DNA from: Angomonas deanei
Lineage: Eukaryota; Euglenozoa; Kinetoplastea; Trypanosomatida; Trypanosomatidae
Assembly: GCA_903995115.1 (NCBI GenBank)
Contig: LR877153.1
Span: 372,001-436,000, forward strand
DNA: 64,000 nucleotides
Reading direction: 5' to 3'
Below, piece after piece: positions 48,400 through 59,468 of this stretch. Position 1 is the stretch's first letter. Each line of letters opens with the position of its first letter. The position numbers and the translations under genes are program-made. The notes beneath the pieces are model-generated. The model was not told the origin of the DNA, ran no database searches, and saw only the letters and a program-made list of their open reading frames with translations.

Positions 48400-50271
48400 A
48401 TGGCTTCCACCAAAACAAAAACTCTTATCGGAGGTCACATCGAGCTAGGCCACGTTCTAGGTTCCGGAGGTTTCGGTAAAGTGTACTCTGGATACGATGT
48501 CAAGACAAAGCAGCAGGTAGCCGTCAAGATGATTGACAAACAGCTAGTAAAGAACAATGGCATATTAGAGTACGTGGAGCGTGAAATAGAAATGATGCGC
48601 AAGATCAAGTCCCCCCATGTGGTCCGGCTGCTGGAGGCCATTGAAACCTCCAAGGCGTACACACTCGTGATGGAGCTGGCGGCCAACGGCGAGCTGTTCG
48701 ACAAAATTGTCGACTCGGAGCGGTTCGACGAAAAGACGGCACGCAACTACTTCCAGCAACTCATCAGTGCCGTGCACTACTGCCACGGCAAAAACATTGT
48801 CCACCGTGATCTGAAGGCTGAAAACTTGCTTCTCGGAGAGAACAACACCCTAAAAGTGTGTGACTTTGGTCTCTCGCGGTATACCAAGGAGAAGGGGAAA
48901 GGGCAGCGGTTTAACGACAATGAGGTGCTCTTTACCTCACTAGCGGGTAGTATTGACTACCAGGCCCCCGAAGTGCTCAAGGAGCAGGGGTACGAGGGGT
49001 CCGCGTGCGACATGTGGAGCTGCGGCTGCATCCTCTTCTTTATGCTGTGCGGTTACCTCCCTTTTACGGACCGCTCCGACGGACTAACGAGAAAGCGTAT
49101 TCTCAGTAATCAGTACAACCGCCGCAACAAGTACCTCACCCCTGAGGCGGCGGACCTCATTGAGAAGCTGCTCAACCGCGACCCCCGCAAGCGGTACACC
49201 ACCAAAGACGTGCTCAACCACCCATGGTTCCAGGTGGACCTCGACCCCTCCCTCTTCCCCAACGACGCGACTGTCAGCCCTGCTAGTCCGTCCGTGTCGG
49301 GCGAGTTCATTCAGCGGGCGATCACACCGCAGGAGGCGGCGAACAAGCAGGCGCAGGAGGATGTGTCGATCCAGGAGCAGCTGCACAAGGCGTTCCAGTC
49401 GTGCAACGTGGCTGGGGATGGCTTCCTCAACAAGGAAGAGATCCGCGATACACTTATTAAGCTGAACGGTGACAAGCCCATTGCCGAAAAGGAGATTCAA
49501 GACTTCATGAGTTTCTTTACACTAGACAAGGAGGGACGCATCTCGGAGGAGGAGTTTATCATTGGGTGGACCAAACATCAAAATAGTATAGGAAAGAAGT
49601 ACGATTTGCACGCCATGACGAACCTCTTCCACTACGATCTAGAGAAGGAGTTCCTCATGCAGCTGCGTGGGGCCTTCGACTCCATCGACACGGACCACTC
49701 CGGTATCGTGACGGAGGAAAAGTTAAAGTCGTTAGATCTCGGCATGACGGACGCAGACATCAAGTCCTTTTTTAGTATCGTCGACCCAGAGGGCAAGAGC
49801 AAGGCACTCGCCGTCACGTTCGAGCAGTTTGTTTCCATCTGTATGCAGTACGAGCTGCTCAAGAATAATCCGATAGCCATCCGCCTCCGCCGTCTAGAGA
49901 ACTTCTACGACATCACCGAGCACCGCGCCGTGAAGGGATTCATGACGACGGGCTACACGGTGTGTGGCAATAGAGATATGATACGGGCGAAGCTGATGAT
50001 GAAGCAGCAGGAGCTCAGCACCACCTTCGAGCCCGGCGACGTGGCGGGCTTCCTCTACGGCACCTACACCGTCGAGGGGAAGAAGATGCTGGAGGTGGGT
50101 GTGCGGCTGACACCGTCGGTACAGGGGTACACCAAGGTGGCCGCCTATCGTATTCGAGGACGAACCACCGACTTTCGCGAGTGGTTCATTACGCTGCGAA
50201 AGGCATTGAAGGATGAGGTTCTCAAGTACGAGGAGGACACCGCCGTGAAGGGTGACGTGGAGCTGATGTAA
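48400..50271 (+). CDS. CDPK/CAMK-like protein kinase with EF-hands
   Basis: 623 aa. Kinase domain about residues 10-275: GSGGFGKVYSG, VAVKMID, HRDLKAENLL (135), DFGLSR (155), an insert KEKGKGQRFNDNEV in the activation loop, APEV, and WSCGCILFFMLCGYLPF. Downstream are EF-hand-like loops: NVAGDGFLNKEE, DKEGRISEEE, DTDHSGIVTEEK and DPEGKSKALAVTFEQF. Several lack ideal calcium ligands (for example Ala at position 3 in the first, Lys at position 12 in the third), so calcium control is uncertain. The final 120 residues (FMTTGYTVCGNRDMIRAKL...) form a beta-rich domain I cannot name. SNF1-like kinases share the core but not the EF-hands. Confidence 0.87.
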   Translation: MASTKTKTLIGGHIELGHVLGSGGFGKVYSGYDVKTKQQVAVKMIDKQLVKNNGILEYVEREIEMMRKIKSPHVVRLLEAIETSKAYTLVMELAANGELFDKIVDSERFDEKTARNYFQQLISAVHYCHGKNIVHRDLKAENLLLGENNTLKVCDFGLSRYTKEKGKGQRFNDNEVLFTSLAGSIDYQAPEVLKEQGYEGSACDMWSCGCILFFMLCGYLPFTDRSDGLTRKRILSNQYNRRNKYLTPEAADLIEKLLNRDPRKRYTTKDVLNHPWFQVDLDPSLFPNDATVSPASPSVSGEFIQRAITPQEAANKQAQEDVSIQEQLHKAFQSCNVAGDGFLNKEEIRDTLIKLNGDKPIAEKEIQDFMSFFTLDKEGRISEEEFIIGWTKHQNSIGKKYDLHAMTNLFHYDLEKEFLMQLRGAFDSIDTDHSGIVTEEKLKSLDLGMTDADIKSFFSIVDPEGKSKALAVTFEQFVSICMQYELLKNNPIAIRLRRLENFYDITEHRAVKGFMTTGYTVCGNRDMIRAKLMMKQQELSTTFEPGDVAGFLYGTYTVEGKKMLEVGVRLTPSVQGYTKVAAYRIRGRTTDFREWFITLRKALKDEVLKYEEDTAVKGDVELM

Positions 50272-51001
50272 AAGACGTGTATTAGCGTTCTTTTGTTTTG
50301 TTTTTTCGTGTACTTTTTTCAAAAAACTGTGTATTTGTGTTGGTATCAGAGAAGTAGAAAAAAAAAAAAGAGGAAAAAAAAATTAATAAACACACATAAT
50401 ACCGACTTTTTTTTTTTCGTTAATGTTTTATTTTTGCGAGAGTTGAGGCTCCATGTATTATGACGGTAATCAGCATAATGATAAAAAAAAAAGAATCAAT
50501 AGGGAGTTAAAAAAAAAAAAAAAAGGAATGAAGGAATTACTATCGTTACCATAATAATAATAAAAAGGGTGATACTAATATCAAAAAAACTCTTATTTGT
50601 ATCGTTCTTTTTTTTTTTTCCCTTTCCATTCCTTTTCCTTTACACCACAGAATCACACGAGACCAAGACCTTTCTCCCAAAAGTCAAAATGCAAAAAAAA
50701 AAAAAAAAAAACTGTTTGTAACTTTTTTATTATCATTTATTTTTACCTTGAAACCTTAAAGCCACATTTATCCTTTTTTTTGAAATATATTTAAATCATT
50801 ACTTTGTATTCGTATCTAATGTATTCAAAAGTTTTTTAGTGTTTTGTGCGAAAGTGTGACGCTTGACTTGCTTGCGCGTTTTTTCTAAAGTGGTACCGAC
50901 AAACGTTCCCCTCTTTCCCATCGTTCTTTCATCTTTCAATACAGTAGGATTGAACAGCGACGCTGTCTTCTTTTTCACCCTTAAAAAAAAAAAAATAAGA
51001 A
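50272..51001. other. Long intergenic spacer
   Basis: 730 bases, AT-rich with many A and T runs. Small open frames are low complexity. A pyrimidine-rich segment near 50905-50935 (TTCCCCTCTTTCCCATCGTTCTTTCATCTTTC) probably serves the TPR gene. No RNA gene recognised. Confidence 0.65.
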
Positions 51002-52225
51002 ATGAACAACGACAAGAAAGTGCTCACCTCTTCCACCCGTAAAAAGTACGCGGTGGTGCCCTCCGCCTCCCGCACCCTCCTCAACCGTGACGAGCTGCGC
51101 CGTATCGACCGGGCAATGGACACGACTGATATCTCCGCCAACCACCGCCCGCAGCATCTCCCCTCATCCACTATTCCCTCCCTCCCCTTCGACCGCATCA
51201 ACACCAACGGGGACGACGTGCTGGGGCTCGCTGTCTGCCCAGTAGGGGAGAATGAGAGCGCCCTGAATGTGCCGCTGCGGTTTGTGGCCCCCGAGGAGTT
51301 CAACCTCCCAGACCTGCAGGACCCCCCTAGCAGCCTCACGCTGGCCAGACGGCTGGGGGCGCTGATGAAAGGGGCGGAGTCCGTCACCACCACCTGGACC
51401 CGCCGGCCTGCCGTGCGCAAGGAGGACACCACGACCAAGATCAGTGCCCTTAGTGACGCCGAGACACGCGCCCAGTCCGCCCTGCGTGCCGGCCAGGCGG
51501 ACCGCGCTGCTCGTTTGTTCTGCTTAGTGGGCTGCCTCCACTACAACAGTGCCAACATGGAGCTAGCGCTGGGTGGGTTCGAGAAGGCGTTAGAGTGCTT
51601 CGAGCGCGCCCAGCAGCCCCGGGGGGCGGCGCTGTGCCACAATATGCTAGGTGTCTGCAACTACCATCTCGGCCGTTACAAGACCTCTCTCGTGCACCAC
51701 AAGCAGCAGGAGACGCTAGGTGGTGCCTACGCGGCGGCGGTGGCGCAGACCAACATGGGTGTCTGCTACGCCGCCCTCGGTGATTTAGAGTTTGCCGTGC
51801 AGGCGTTCGAGGACGCACTGGAGAGCGCCAAGGCGTCACGGGAGATTATGCTGGAGACCATCGGGGAAGGAAACTTGGGCCTCATCTCGCTCAAGATCCG
51901 CAACATGCGGGCCGCTCAGGCACACCTAGAGCTGTGCCTGGAACACTGTAGCGCGGCTGGCGATAAGAGCGGGGCGTGCATTTGCCTTCTCCTGCTGGGT
52001 GAGGTGTACGCCATCATGAACGATTACCAGCATGCCCTGTTCTATTACGAACACGCCTACCGTATTGGCGGTGAGGCGAGCAATCCAGACGTGGTGAGTA
52101 TTGCCCGTGTGTGCATTGGTGTCACACGGGGCAATGCGCATATTAGAGATACCATCGTCCAACACGCGGCACAGATGGGACAGGAGGTGGAGGTGTCCAA
52201 TGTGGTGAACCTACTTCCTTCGTAG
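51002..52225 (+). CDS. Tetratricopeptide-repeat protein
   Basis: 407 aa. N-terminal 140 residues are basic/Ser-rich and probably unstructured. Residues about 150-400 contain five or six TPRs with the W/A-G-A pattern: GGFEKALECFERA, LGVCNYHLGRYKTSLVHHKQ, MGVCYAALGDLEFAVQAFEDAL, LGLISLKIRNMRAAQAHLELCL and LGEVYAIMNDYQHALFYYEHAYRI. The repeats resemble those of TTC29/LGN-like scaffold proteins; TTC29 is an axonemal factor also known in trypanosomes, but the match is not specific enough to name the gene. No catalytic motif. Confidence 0.8.
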   Translation: MNNDKKVLTSSTRKKYAVVPSASRTLLNRDELRRIDRAMDTTDISANHRPQHLPSSTIPSLPFDRINTNGDDVLGLAVCPVGENESALNVPLRFVAPEEFNLPDLQDPPSSLTLARRLGALMKGAESVTTTWTRRPAVRKEDTTTKISALSDAETRAQSALRAGQADRAARLFCLVGCLHYNSANMELALGGFEKALECFERAQQPRGAALCHNMLGVCNYHLGRYKTSLVHHKQQETLGGAYAAAVAQTNMGVCYAALGDLEFAVQAFEDALESAKASREIMLETIGEGNLGLISLKIRNMRAAQAHLELCLEHCSAAGDKSGACICLLLLGEVYAIMNDYQHALFYYEHAYRIGGEASNPDVVSIARVCIGVTRGNAHIRDTIVQHAAQMGQEVEVSNVVNLLPS

Positions 52226-52474
52226 TTCAAAAAATAAATAAATCATGTACGATGTATATTTAGCTAAAAAAAAAAAAGATGAAAATATATTACAACCTGT
52301 ACACTATTTTTTTTTTTTTAAACATGGGTTACTTTTTAAAGTAGATGTATAAATGAATGTGTGTTTCTTTTTCTCGAAAATAAAATCCAACCTAGAAAAC
52401 TTATCGTATTCTCACTCCGTTTTTTTGCTCCATCAAATAGTTACATACACACAGAAAGAAACATAGAGCAGTAA

Positions 52475-55139
52475 ATGTCTTCTACCTTTTCACTTCTTTT
52501 GAGTGCTTGTAGAAAACCCATTTTCGCCTCCAGAGAAGAGGTCGTCACGGCGACCACCGCACTCCTATCCATCATGAGTACATCTCCAGTTCGTCAAGTC
52601 AACGCCCGCCCCCACGAGACGAGTGAAAATGAATGTTTAGCGGCTGTTCGACGGTTCTGCAGGAAAGATCCCTCCATCCTGGAAGGGCTGCTCAATACCG
52701 TCACCAAGGAGGTGCAACAGGGCGGATGGAGGGATCTCTCCTCTAACCGGCAGGTGGTGCTGCTGGCACTCTGCACCGCACGTCACCCGCCTGCCGCCCC
52801 GGCGGTACAGCAGGGGGAGGTGGACAAATCCAAACCACACTTTTCTTCACAGGAGGGTATCCTTGCCTTGGCGGAGGGTCTGTTCAGCCGGGGGACCGCC
52901 TTTGGGGAGGAGGAGGCGGTGATTCTCCTACTGCAGCTCATCCAGTGGAAAACACCGTACTCCCCAAAGTTGGTGGGCGCGGTGGAGAAGTACGTAACAG
53001 AGCGGCTCACGCGGCCGCTGGATAGCAGCGCGCTACTTTCTTGTACCGTGTTGACCACGGCACTCCCAGAGCTACACCAAAGTCCGACGATGGAAAAAGT
53101 GCTAAATGTAGTGGCGGATAAGGCGGCTTCATTAGAGGCGGGGACAGTAGGCATGATCTGCTACCGCCTCGCCCGCATCGGGACTCCTCAACACGACCGA
53201 CTCGCTAAATCATTCGGCGCTGTGTCCGCTCGAGTGGGCGCGGAGGGAGACGTCTTCAACTGTCTTCAGCTCTTCTTCTTTTTGTGCCATCAGCCCGCGG
53301 CCGACCCGCAAACCCTTCCCATCCTCTGCGAGACGATTGTCGCCGCCACGTTGGATAAAGACAGCATCGTGCACCTCTCTCGTGCCATTGTGCACGTGAA
53401 GGAGACGCAGTGGCGGCTCATCCAGTCGGACTGGGAAGACTTGGTTAGCTCTGTTTATGTGCAGGCCGGTGACATTGTCGAACTGCCGGTTGCAGACGGC
53501 GGCTTAGCGGGAGAGAAGAATACGAAGGAAATCCATCGATTCTTCCTCGCATTTCTGCGGCTGCAGTGCCACTTCACCTCCTTACAAATTAGTTCAACAC
53601 TGCTTGAAAAAACGTCTTCAGCAGTCTCCAATTTCCTATCGTCTAGGAAAGAGGAACTGATCAGTGCGGCGGACCCACCGTACCCACTGGTTCAACTGTT
53701 GCTGTCCGCCGGCAATGCGCACTACACCAAGTGCGGTTTGGATTGGATGGGTGAAATGTTGCTCCAACAGCACAACCTGACGGCGATTCAGGCCTTTCGG
53801 TTCCTCGTGCTCCTGGGTGATCTCGAGGTCACGCAGCCTGTGGAGGTGGTGGACTACGTGATGGATCAGTTCCTCAAAACGGCCTCCGATATTCCGCCAG
53901 TGCAGTTTTGCGCCGCACTTCGCAGCGTACGTCGCCTAACCGACCACGCGTTAACAGACTACCACTGGGGACCCATTCTTCTGACCTTTTCGCAAGACGT
54001 GCTGCGGTCGTGGTTTCTTCACCGGACCCCGACGGAGTGTGTAGTGGAGGCCGTGGTGGACTTGCATGCCTTGGGCCTCCGAGAGGAATCCCTCTACGCA
54101 GAGGCACTGTCGTACCTCTCAAAGAAAGTGGGGGTATCGGATGAAACATCTTGTTGCTCGCGAAAAGCTGCGGAGATGGCAAAGCTGTTTAGCGGCCAGT
54201 TGACCCCGTACCCCGCCGTGACGGAGTTTTTGCAAATTGCCAGCGAGAAGGGCACGGACAATGCGTCCGTATTGCCCTCCGTGTGGGCGGCGGAGCGGGA
54301 TCCAGGCAGCAAGGTAATCCAGCGCACCCCGGAGGAGCAGCACTGCTTGTCGCTTGTCAAAGCCATGCTGGACACCCCTTCGCACGAGAGAGAAAAACTG
54401 CTCACCCTCGCCACGGACTACACCAACCGGGTGGGGAAGCGAGGCCAGACGATCACAAGTATTCTTCGAGGCCTGCCAGGAGAAGGTGTTTAAGGAGGAT
54501 CAGCTGCTGCAGCAGTGTCTCAAGTCGTTGATCGCCCAGGGCATCGTGCCTCGCCTGTCCGAGCAGTCCATCGCCGCGGTGTTGGGGAGCCTGTCTTCCC
54601 TCCGCTTTGCCTACACCCGCACCGTAAAACAGTTCGTGGAGACGATATCGCAGGAGCAGTGGTCGAACATGACGGCAGACCCGCTGGTGGAGATGGTCAG
54701 CAGCCTCTGTCGGTGGCCGGTGCGCAGTACCACCGCACAGGCCTTCATCAACGCACGCTTGTCAGAGCTGCACGATGTGCTGACGGCGCACCAGGTGACA
54801 GAGGCTATACGAGGATTACTTTTCTTGAGCGTCTCGCCAAAGTCGGAGGTGCTACTGCGGCTGACCGCACGGGCCTCACGGATAGCCTCCGCTCTCAATG
54901 AATACAATGTTCTTACGCTCTTTGACTCTCCAAATTCTTTCCGCCTACTTTCCGATCCATCCGTGACGACCCCTCTCCTTCTGGCGGCGGCGCACAAGGT
55001 GAGGGATCCCGCGCAGCGACAGCGGATTGGGACGAAGGTGGCACGGTCCGATCTGCCACCCGACTTCCTGACGCCCCACCTTCAACGGTTACGGTGCCTT
55101 ACTCCAGGAGAGTCTCGTCCGCTCCAATTGTCACATTAA
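52475..55139 (+). CDS. Large helical-repeat protein, likely mitochondrial (one frame break)
   Basis: About 885 codons in two overlapping frames. From ATG 52475 the N-terminus MSSTFSLLLSACRKPIFASREE looks like a mitochondrial presequence. The rest is paired helices with few charges on one face (for example LVQLLLSAGNAHYTKCGLDWMGEMLL, TAIQAFRFLVLLGDL), similar in style to kinetoplastid mitochondrial RNA-processing and ribosome-assembly repeat proteins. The frame shifts +1 between about 54440 and 54480: before, YTNRVGKRGQTI; after, QVFFEACQEKVFKEDQLLQQCL. The second part continues helical to the stop at 55137-55139 (PLQLSH). Specific function not recognised. Its last codons and 3' flank recur inverted beyond 60.6 and 62.3 kb. 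Confidence 0.7.
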
Positions 55140-55238
55140 TATCTTTTCACCCTAACTGCACAAACACGCAAGTCGATTGAATAATTACTAGTTGTGTCAT
55201 TGCTCTTGTATTACTTATTATTCCCCCTTTTATATCTC

Positions 55239-55257
55239 CTTGTCTTACTCTCTTTAG
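55239..55257 (+). promoter_or_regulatory. Trans-splice acceptor of the zinc-finger gene
   Basis: CCTTGTCTTACTCTCTTTAG ends in AG at 55256-55257, 33 bases before ATG 55291. A similar tract with AG is kept (inverted) upstream of both minus-strand paralogues, which supports use there too. Confidence 0.6.
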
Positions 55258-55290
55258 TTTCCACTTTCACTAGCATTTTCCTTCACTACA

Positions 55291-58200
55291 ATGTTTTCTT
55301 TCAGCGTAAGGCCGTCTGCCGGCCAGTCGGACAAGGCGGTGCCAGACCGCCAAGGGGCCCGCTCGACCCTTAATAAGGGCGCCACATGTGACATCTGTGA
55401 TCGTACGTTTGCAAGCGCCCATGGCGTGGCAGTTCACAAGGGACGAATGCACAAGGAACGGAAGGCTCTCCCGGTCAGTGCGCCCGCTGTTCGGAAAGAC
55501 CCTTCGGCTAACTGGAACAGCGGTGTCGCTGCGGGCGGTAAAACCGTCCCCGACGATAGTATTTGTGATATATGCAACAAGACATTTGCGAATGCACACG
55601 GGGTAGCTGTCCACAAAGGATTGGTCCACAAGGATCAGAAAGAAGCCCCTGGCGACAATATTTGTGATATTTGTGGAAAGATGCTGAAAAATGCTCATGG
55701 TGTGGCTATTCACAAAGGATTGGTCCACAAGGATCGGGGAGAAGCCCCTGGCGACAATATTTGTGATATTTGTGGAAAGATGCTGAAAAATGCTCGTGGT
55801 GTGGCTATTCACAAAGGATTGGTCCACAAGGATCAGAAAGAAGCCTCAACTTTCGGCACTCTTCCACCAAAGTCGGGCGACCCGCTTGATAGCGGAAAAG
55901 AAGAGCCTCCGCTACGCAGGGCGGCCCCGTTTCTTTTGGCACTGCGGCTGCGAAAGAAAAAGATTCCCCATCACCCTTCGCTTTTGGGAGCGCGACTCCC
56001 GCTGCTGGCGTGTTTGGATCTAAGCCGCTTGACTCCGGAGCTGCTGACGCCAGTTCTGAGAAGCCAGCTGGCGGAGTGGGAGCTTTTTCATTTAAGCCGT
56101 TTGAGTCCCAATCTGCCGACGCAAGCTCCGCAAAGCCCGCTGACAAGGACGGCAAGACCACCCCAGCACCGGGTGCCGATGTTTGTGATATATGCAACAA
56201 GACATTCGCGAATGCACACGGGGTAGCTGTTCACAAAGGGATGATGCACAAGGATCAGAAGGAAGCCTCCACTTTCGGCACTCTTCCACCAAAGTCGGGC
56301 GACCCGCTTGATAGCGGAAAGAAGAGCCCCGCTACGCAGGGCGGCCCCGTTTCTTTTGGCACTGCGGCTGCGAAAGAAAAAGATTCCCCATCACCCTTCG
56401 CTTTTGGGAGCGCGACTCCCGCTGCTGGCGTGTTTGGATCTAAGCCGCTTGACTCCGGAGCTGCTGACGCCAGTTCTGAGAAGCCAGCTGGCGGAGTGGG
56501 AGCTTTTTCATTTAAGCCGTTTGAGTCCCAATCTGCCGACGCAAGCTCCGCAAAGCCCGCTGACAAGGACGGCAAGACCACCCCAGCACCGGGTGCCGAT
56601 GTTTGTGATATATGCAACAAGACATTCGCGAATGCACACGGGGTAGCTGTTCACAAAGGGATGATGCACAAGGATCAGAAGGAAGCCTCCACTTTCGGCA
56701 CTCTTCCACCAAAGTCGGGCGACCCGCTTGATAGCGGAAAGAAGAGCTCGACCTCTGAGGGTGCCAAGACGACCGGGTTTGGGCAGTCCGCCTTCGGAGC
56801 TTCCAAGCCGACCGGGTTTGGTGAAGCACCGTCGACCTCTGAGGGTGCCAAGACGACCGGGTTCGGACAATCCGCCTTCGGAGCTTCCAAGCCGACCGGG
56901 TTTGGTGAAGCACCGTCGACCTCTGAGGGTGCCAAGACGACCGGGTTTGGGCAGTCCGCCTTCGGAGCTTCCAAGCCGACCGGGTTTGGTGAAGCACCGT
57001 CGACCTCTGAGGGTGCCAAGACGACCGGGTTCGGACAATCCGCTTTCGGAGCTTCCAAGACGACCGGGTTTGGCGAAGCACCGTCGACCTCTGAGGGTGC
57101 CAAGACGACCGGGTTTGGGCAGTCCGCCTTCGGAGCTTCCAAGCCGACCGGGTTTGGTGAAGCACCGTCGACCTCTGAGGGTGCCAAGACGACCGGGTTC
57201 GGACAATCCGCCTTCGGAGCTTCCAAGCCGACCGGGTTTGGCGAAGCACCGTCGACCTCTGAGGGTGCCAACACGACCGGGTTTGGACAATCCGCCTTCG
57301 GAGCTTCCAAGCCGACCGGGTTTGGTGAAGCACCGTCGACCTCTGAGGGTGCCAAGACGACCGGGTTCGGACAATCCGCCTTCGGAGCTTCCGAGACGAC
57401 CGGGTTTGGGCAATCCGCCTTCGGAGCTTCCGAGACGACCGGGTTTGGGCAATCCGCCTTCGGAGCTTCCAAGCCGACCGGGTTTGGTGAAGCACCGTCG
57501 ACCTCTGAGGGTGCCAAGACGACCGGGTTTGGACAATCCGCCTTCGGAGCTTCCAAGCCGACCGGGTTTGGTGAAGCACCGTCGACCTCTGAGGGTGCCA
57601 AGACGACCGGGTTCGGACAATCCGCCTTCGGAGCTTCCAAGACGACCGGGTTTGGTGAAGCACCGTCGACCTCTGAGGGTGCCAAGACGACCGGGTTCGG
57701 ACAATCCGCCTTCGGAGCTTCCAAGACGACCGGGTTTGGTGAAGCACCGTCGACCTCTGAGGGTGCCAAGACGACCGGGTTCGGACAATCCGCCTTCGGA
57801 GCTTCCAAGCCGACCGGGTTTGGCGAAGCACCGTCGACCTCTGAGGGTGCCAACACGACCGGGTTCGGACAATCCGCCTTCGGAGCTTCCAAGACGACCG
57901 GGTTTGGTGAAGCACCGTCGACCTCTGAGGGTGCCAAGACGACCGGGTTCGGACAATCCGCTTTCGGAGCTTCCAAGACGACCGGGTTTGGTGAAGCACC
58001 GTCGACCTCTGAGGGTGCCAAGACGACCGGGTTCGGACAATCCGCCTTCGGAGCTTCCAAGACGACCGGGTTTGGTGAAGCACCGTCGACCTCTGAGGGT
58101 GCCAAGACGACCGGGTTCGGACAATCCGCTTTCGGAGCTTCCAAGACGACCGGGTTTGGTGAAGCACCGTCGACCTCTGAGGGTGCCAAGACGACCGGGT

Positions 58201-58979
58201 TTGGGCAGTCCGCCTTCGGAGCTTCCAAGACGACCGGGTTTGGGCAATCCGCCTTCGGAGCTTCCAAGACGACCGGGTTTGGTGAAGCACCGTCGACCTC
58301 TGAGGGTGCCAAGACGACCGGATTTGGGCAATCCGCCTTCGGAGCTTCCAAGACGACCGGGTTCGGGCAATCCGCCTTCGGAGCTTCCAAGCAGACCGGG
58401 TTTGGTGAAGCACCGTCGACCTCTGAGGGTGCCAAGACGACCGGGTTTGGGCAATCCGCCTTCGGAGCTTCCGAGACGACCGGGTTTGGGCAATCCGCCT
58501 TCGGAGCTTCCAAGACGACCGGGTTTGGGCAGTCCGCCTTCGGAGCTTCCAGGACGACCGGGTTTGGTGAAGCACCGTCGACCTCTGAGGGTGCCAAGAC
58601 GACCGGGTTTGGACAATCCGCCTTCGGAGCTTCCAAGCCGACGGGGTTTGGTGAAGCACCGTCGACCTCTGAGGGTGCCAAGACGACCGGGTTTGGACAA
58701 TCCGCCTTCGGAGCTTCCAAGCCGACCGGGTTTGGCGAAGCACCGTCGACCTCTGAGGGTGCCAAGACGACCGGGTTTGGACAATCCGCCTTCGGAGCTT
58801 CCAAGCCGACCGGGTTTGGCGAAGCACCGTCCTCCCAGGCTGGCGGATTCGGTAGACCGGGACCAGCGTACGCTGCAGCCGGCCTTGCAGGCTCTGCATT
58901 CGGCCAATCGAAGCCCGCAGGTGGTGGTGGGGCCTTTTCTAACAGCGGTTTCGGAGGAACGGGGTACCGGCGAACATAG
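55291..58979 (+). CDS. C2H2 zinc-finger protein with long FG-repeat tail (one frame break)
   Basis: Starts MFSFSVRPSAGQSDKA. Six zinc fingers of the form CX2CX12HX4H (for example CDICDRTFASAHGVAVHKGRMH) lie at 55389-56245 and 56604-56670, spaced by SFG/FAFGS/FSFKPF-containing linkers. About 22 copies of a 28-residue unit SAFGASKPTGFGEAP + STSEGAKTTGFGQ follow, plus six extra 13-residue SAFGASKTTGFGQ units. GFG/AFG repeats of this kind are typical of nuclear-pore proteins. The frame breaks near 55899-55909: two bases extra compared with the next 420-bp copy (AAAA versus AAA, CCTCC versus CCCC). Ends GGTGYRRT. A pore or RNA-export role is inferred. No membrane segment. Confidence 0.8.
55853..56692 (+). 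repeat. 420-bp tandem duplication inside the zinc-finger gene
   Basis: Two successive copies starting at about 55853 and 56273 are nearly identical; the first is 2 bases longer because of the frame break. Each encodes an SFG-rich linker plus one zinc finger. The start of a third copy at 56693 runs into the FG repeats. High identity implies recent duplication or homogenisation. Confidence 0.85.
56748..58830 (+). repeat. 84-bp/39-bp FG-encoding minisatellite
   Basis: About 22 units of 84 bp and six extra 39-bp units, nearly identical apart from K/N/E/R, P/T/Q and third-base changes. Unit lengths are multiples of 3 and lack stops in five frames, which creates long spurious frames on both strands. 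Confidence 0.9.
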
Positions 58980-59348
58980 AACAAGTCCTGGCGCACACTG
59001 TGCGTCTACAGAGAATGGATCAGCGCGTTTTTTTTTTTTTTTTTGCGGACGTAAGTTCCGCCAAGCGCTCGAAGATAAAGTAACCCTTTTAACAGAAATT
59101 AAATTAACATTGTCAGCGTCTTTTTAACCTAACGGGTTTTGTTCCCTTCTTTATTTTTCTTCGCCCTCGTCGGGCCGGTTGGCTTGTCTTTTCGCTTCCG
59201 TGGCTACGCCGTCTTCTCTCTCGTTCTTTTTTCCCGTCGCTTGGGGGGCAAGGGGGGGCCTCGTCCCGCCGCATACCCCCTCCGCCGAGCCCCATGGAAG
59301 GACCCCCTGAGCGCCCGCGGAGAAAAATCACGTGGCGCGAAAATGTTA
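58980..59348. other. Convergent strand-switch region, left part
   Basis: 369 bases between the end of the + strand gene cluster and the 5S rRNA gene. A T18 run lies at 59029-59044 region; 59145-59335 is GC-rich with G and C runs, similar in texture to the island at 24.7-28 kb. No gene seen. Transcription from both sides should end here. Confidence 0.6.
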
Positions 59349-59468
59349 GGGCGAACGACACTTAGGGTTCCCAAGTCATCACTGACCTCAGTACTAACTA
59401 AGCCTGTAGCTGCTTAACTTCACAAATCGGACGGGATATGGTGTTTTCAGCCAAGTATGGACGTTCAC
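59349..59468 (-). rRNA. 5S ribosomal RNA
   Basis: The minus strand reads as a kinetoplastid 5S rRNA of 120 nt. Core segments include GUGAAGUUAAGC (box A region), CUUAGUUAGUACUGAGG and CAGUGAUGACUUGGGAACCC (box C region). The ends pair as helix I: 5' GUGAACG with CGUUCGC, leaving two C at the 3' end. A TTTT run (plus strand AAAA 59340-59343) follows within 5 bases and can act as RNA polymerase III terminator. Placement at a strand switch fits the habit of pol III genes in kinetoplastids. No second copy is in the window. Confidence 0.96.

Noticed and set aside
56508-59127. Four open frames of about 770-800 codons overlapping the FG repeats on both strands
   Set aside because: They are shadows of the stop-free 84-bp repeat; only the FG frame joins conserved zinc-finger sequence.
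59340-59375. TTAGGG-like text as telomeric sequence
   Set aside because: Isolated TTAGGG hexamers only; the stretch is part of the 5S rRNA gene and its flank.
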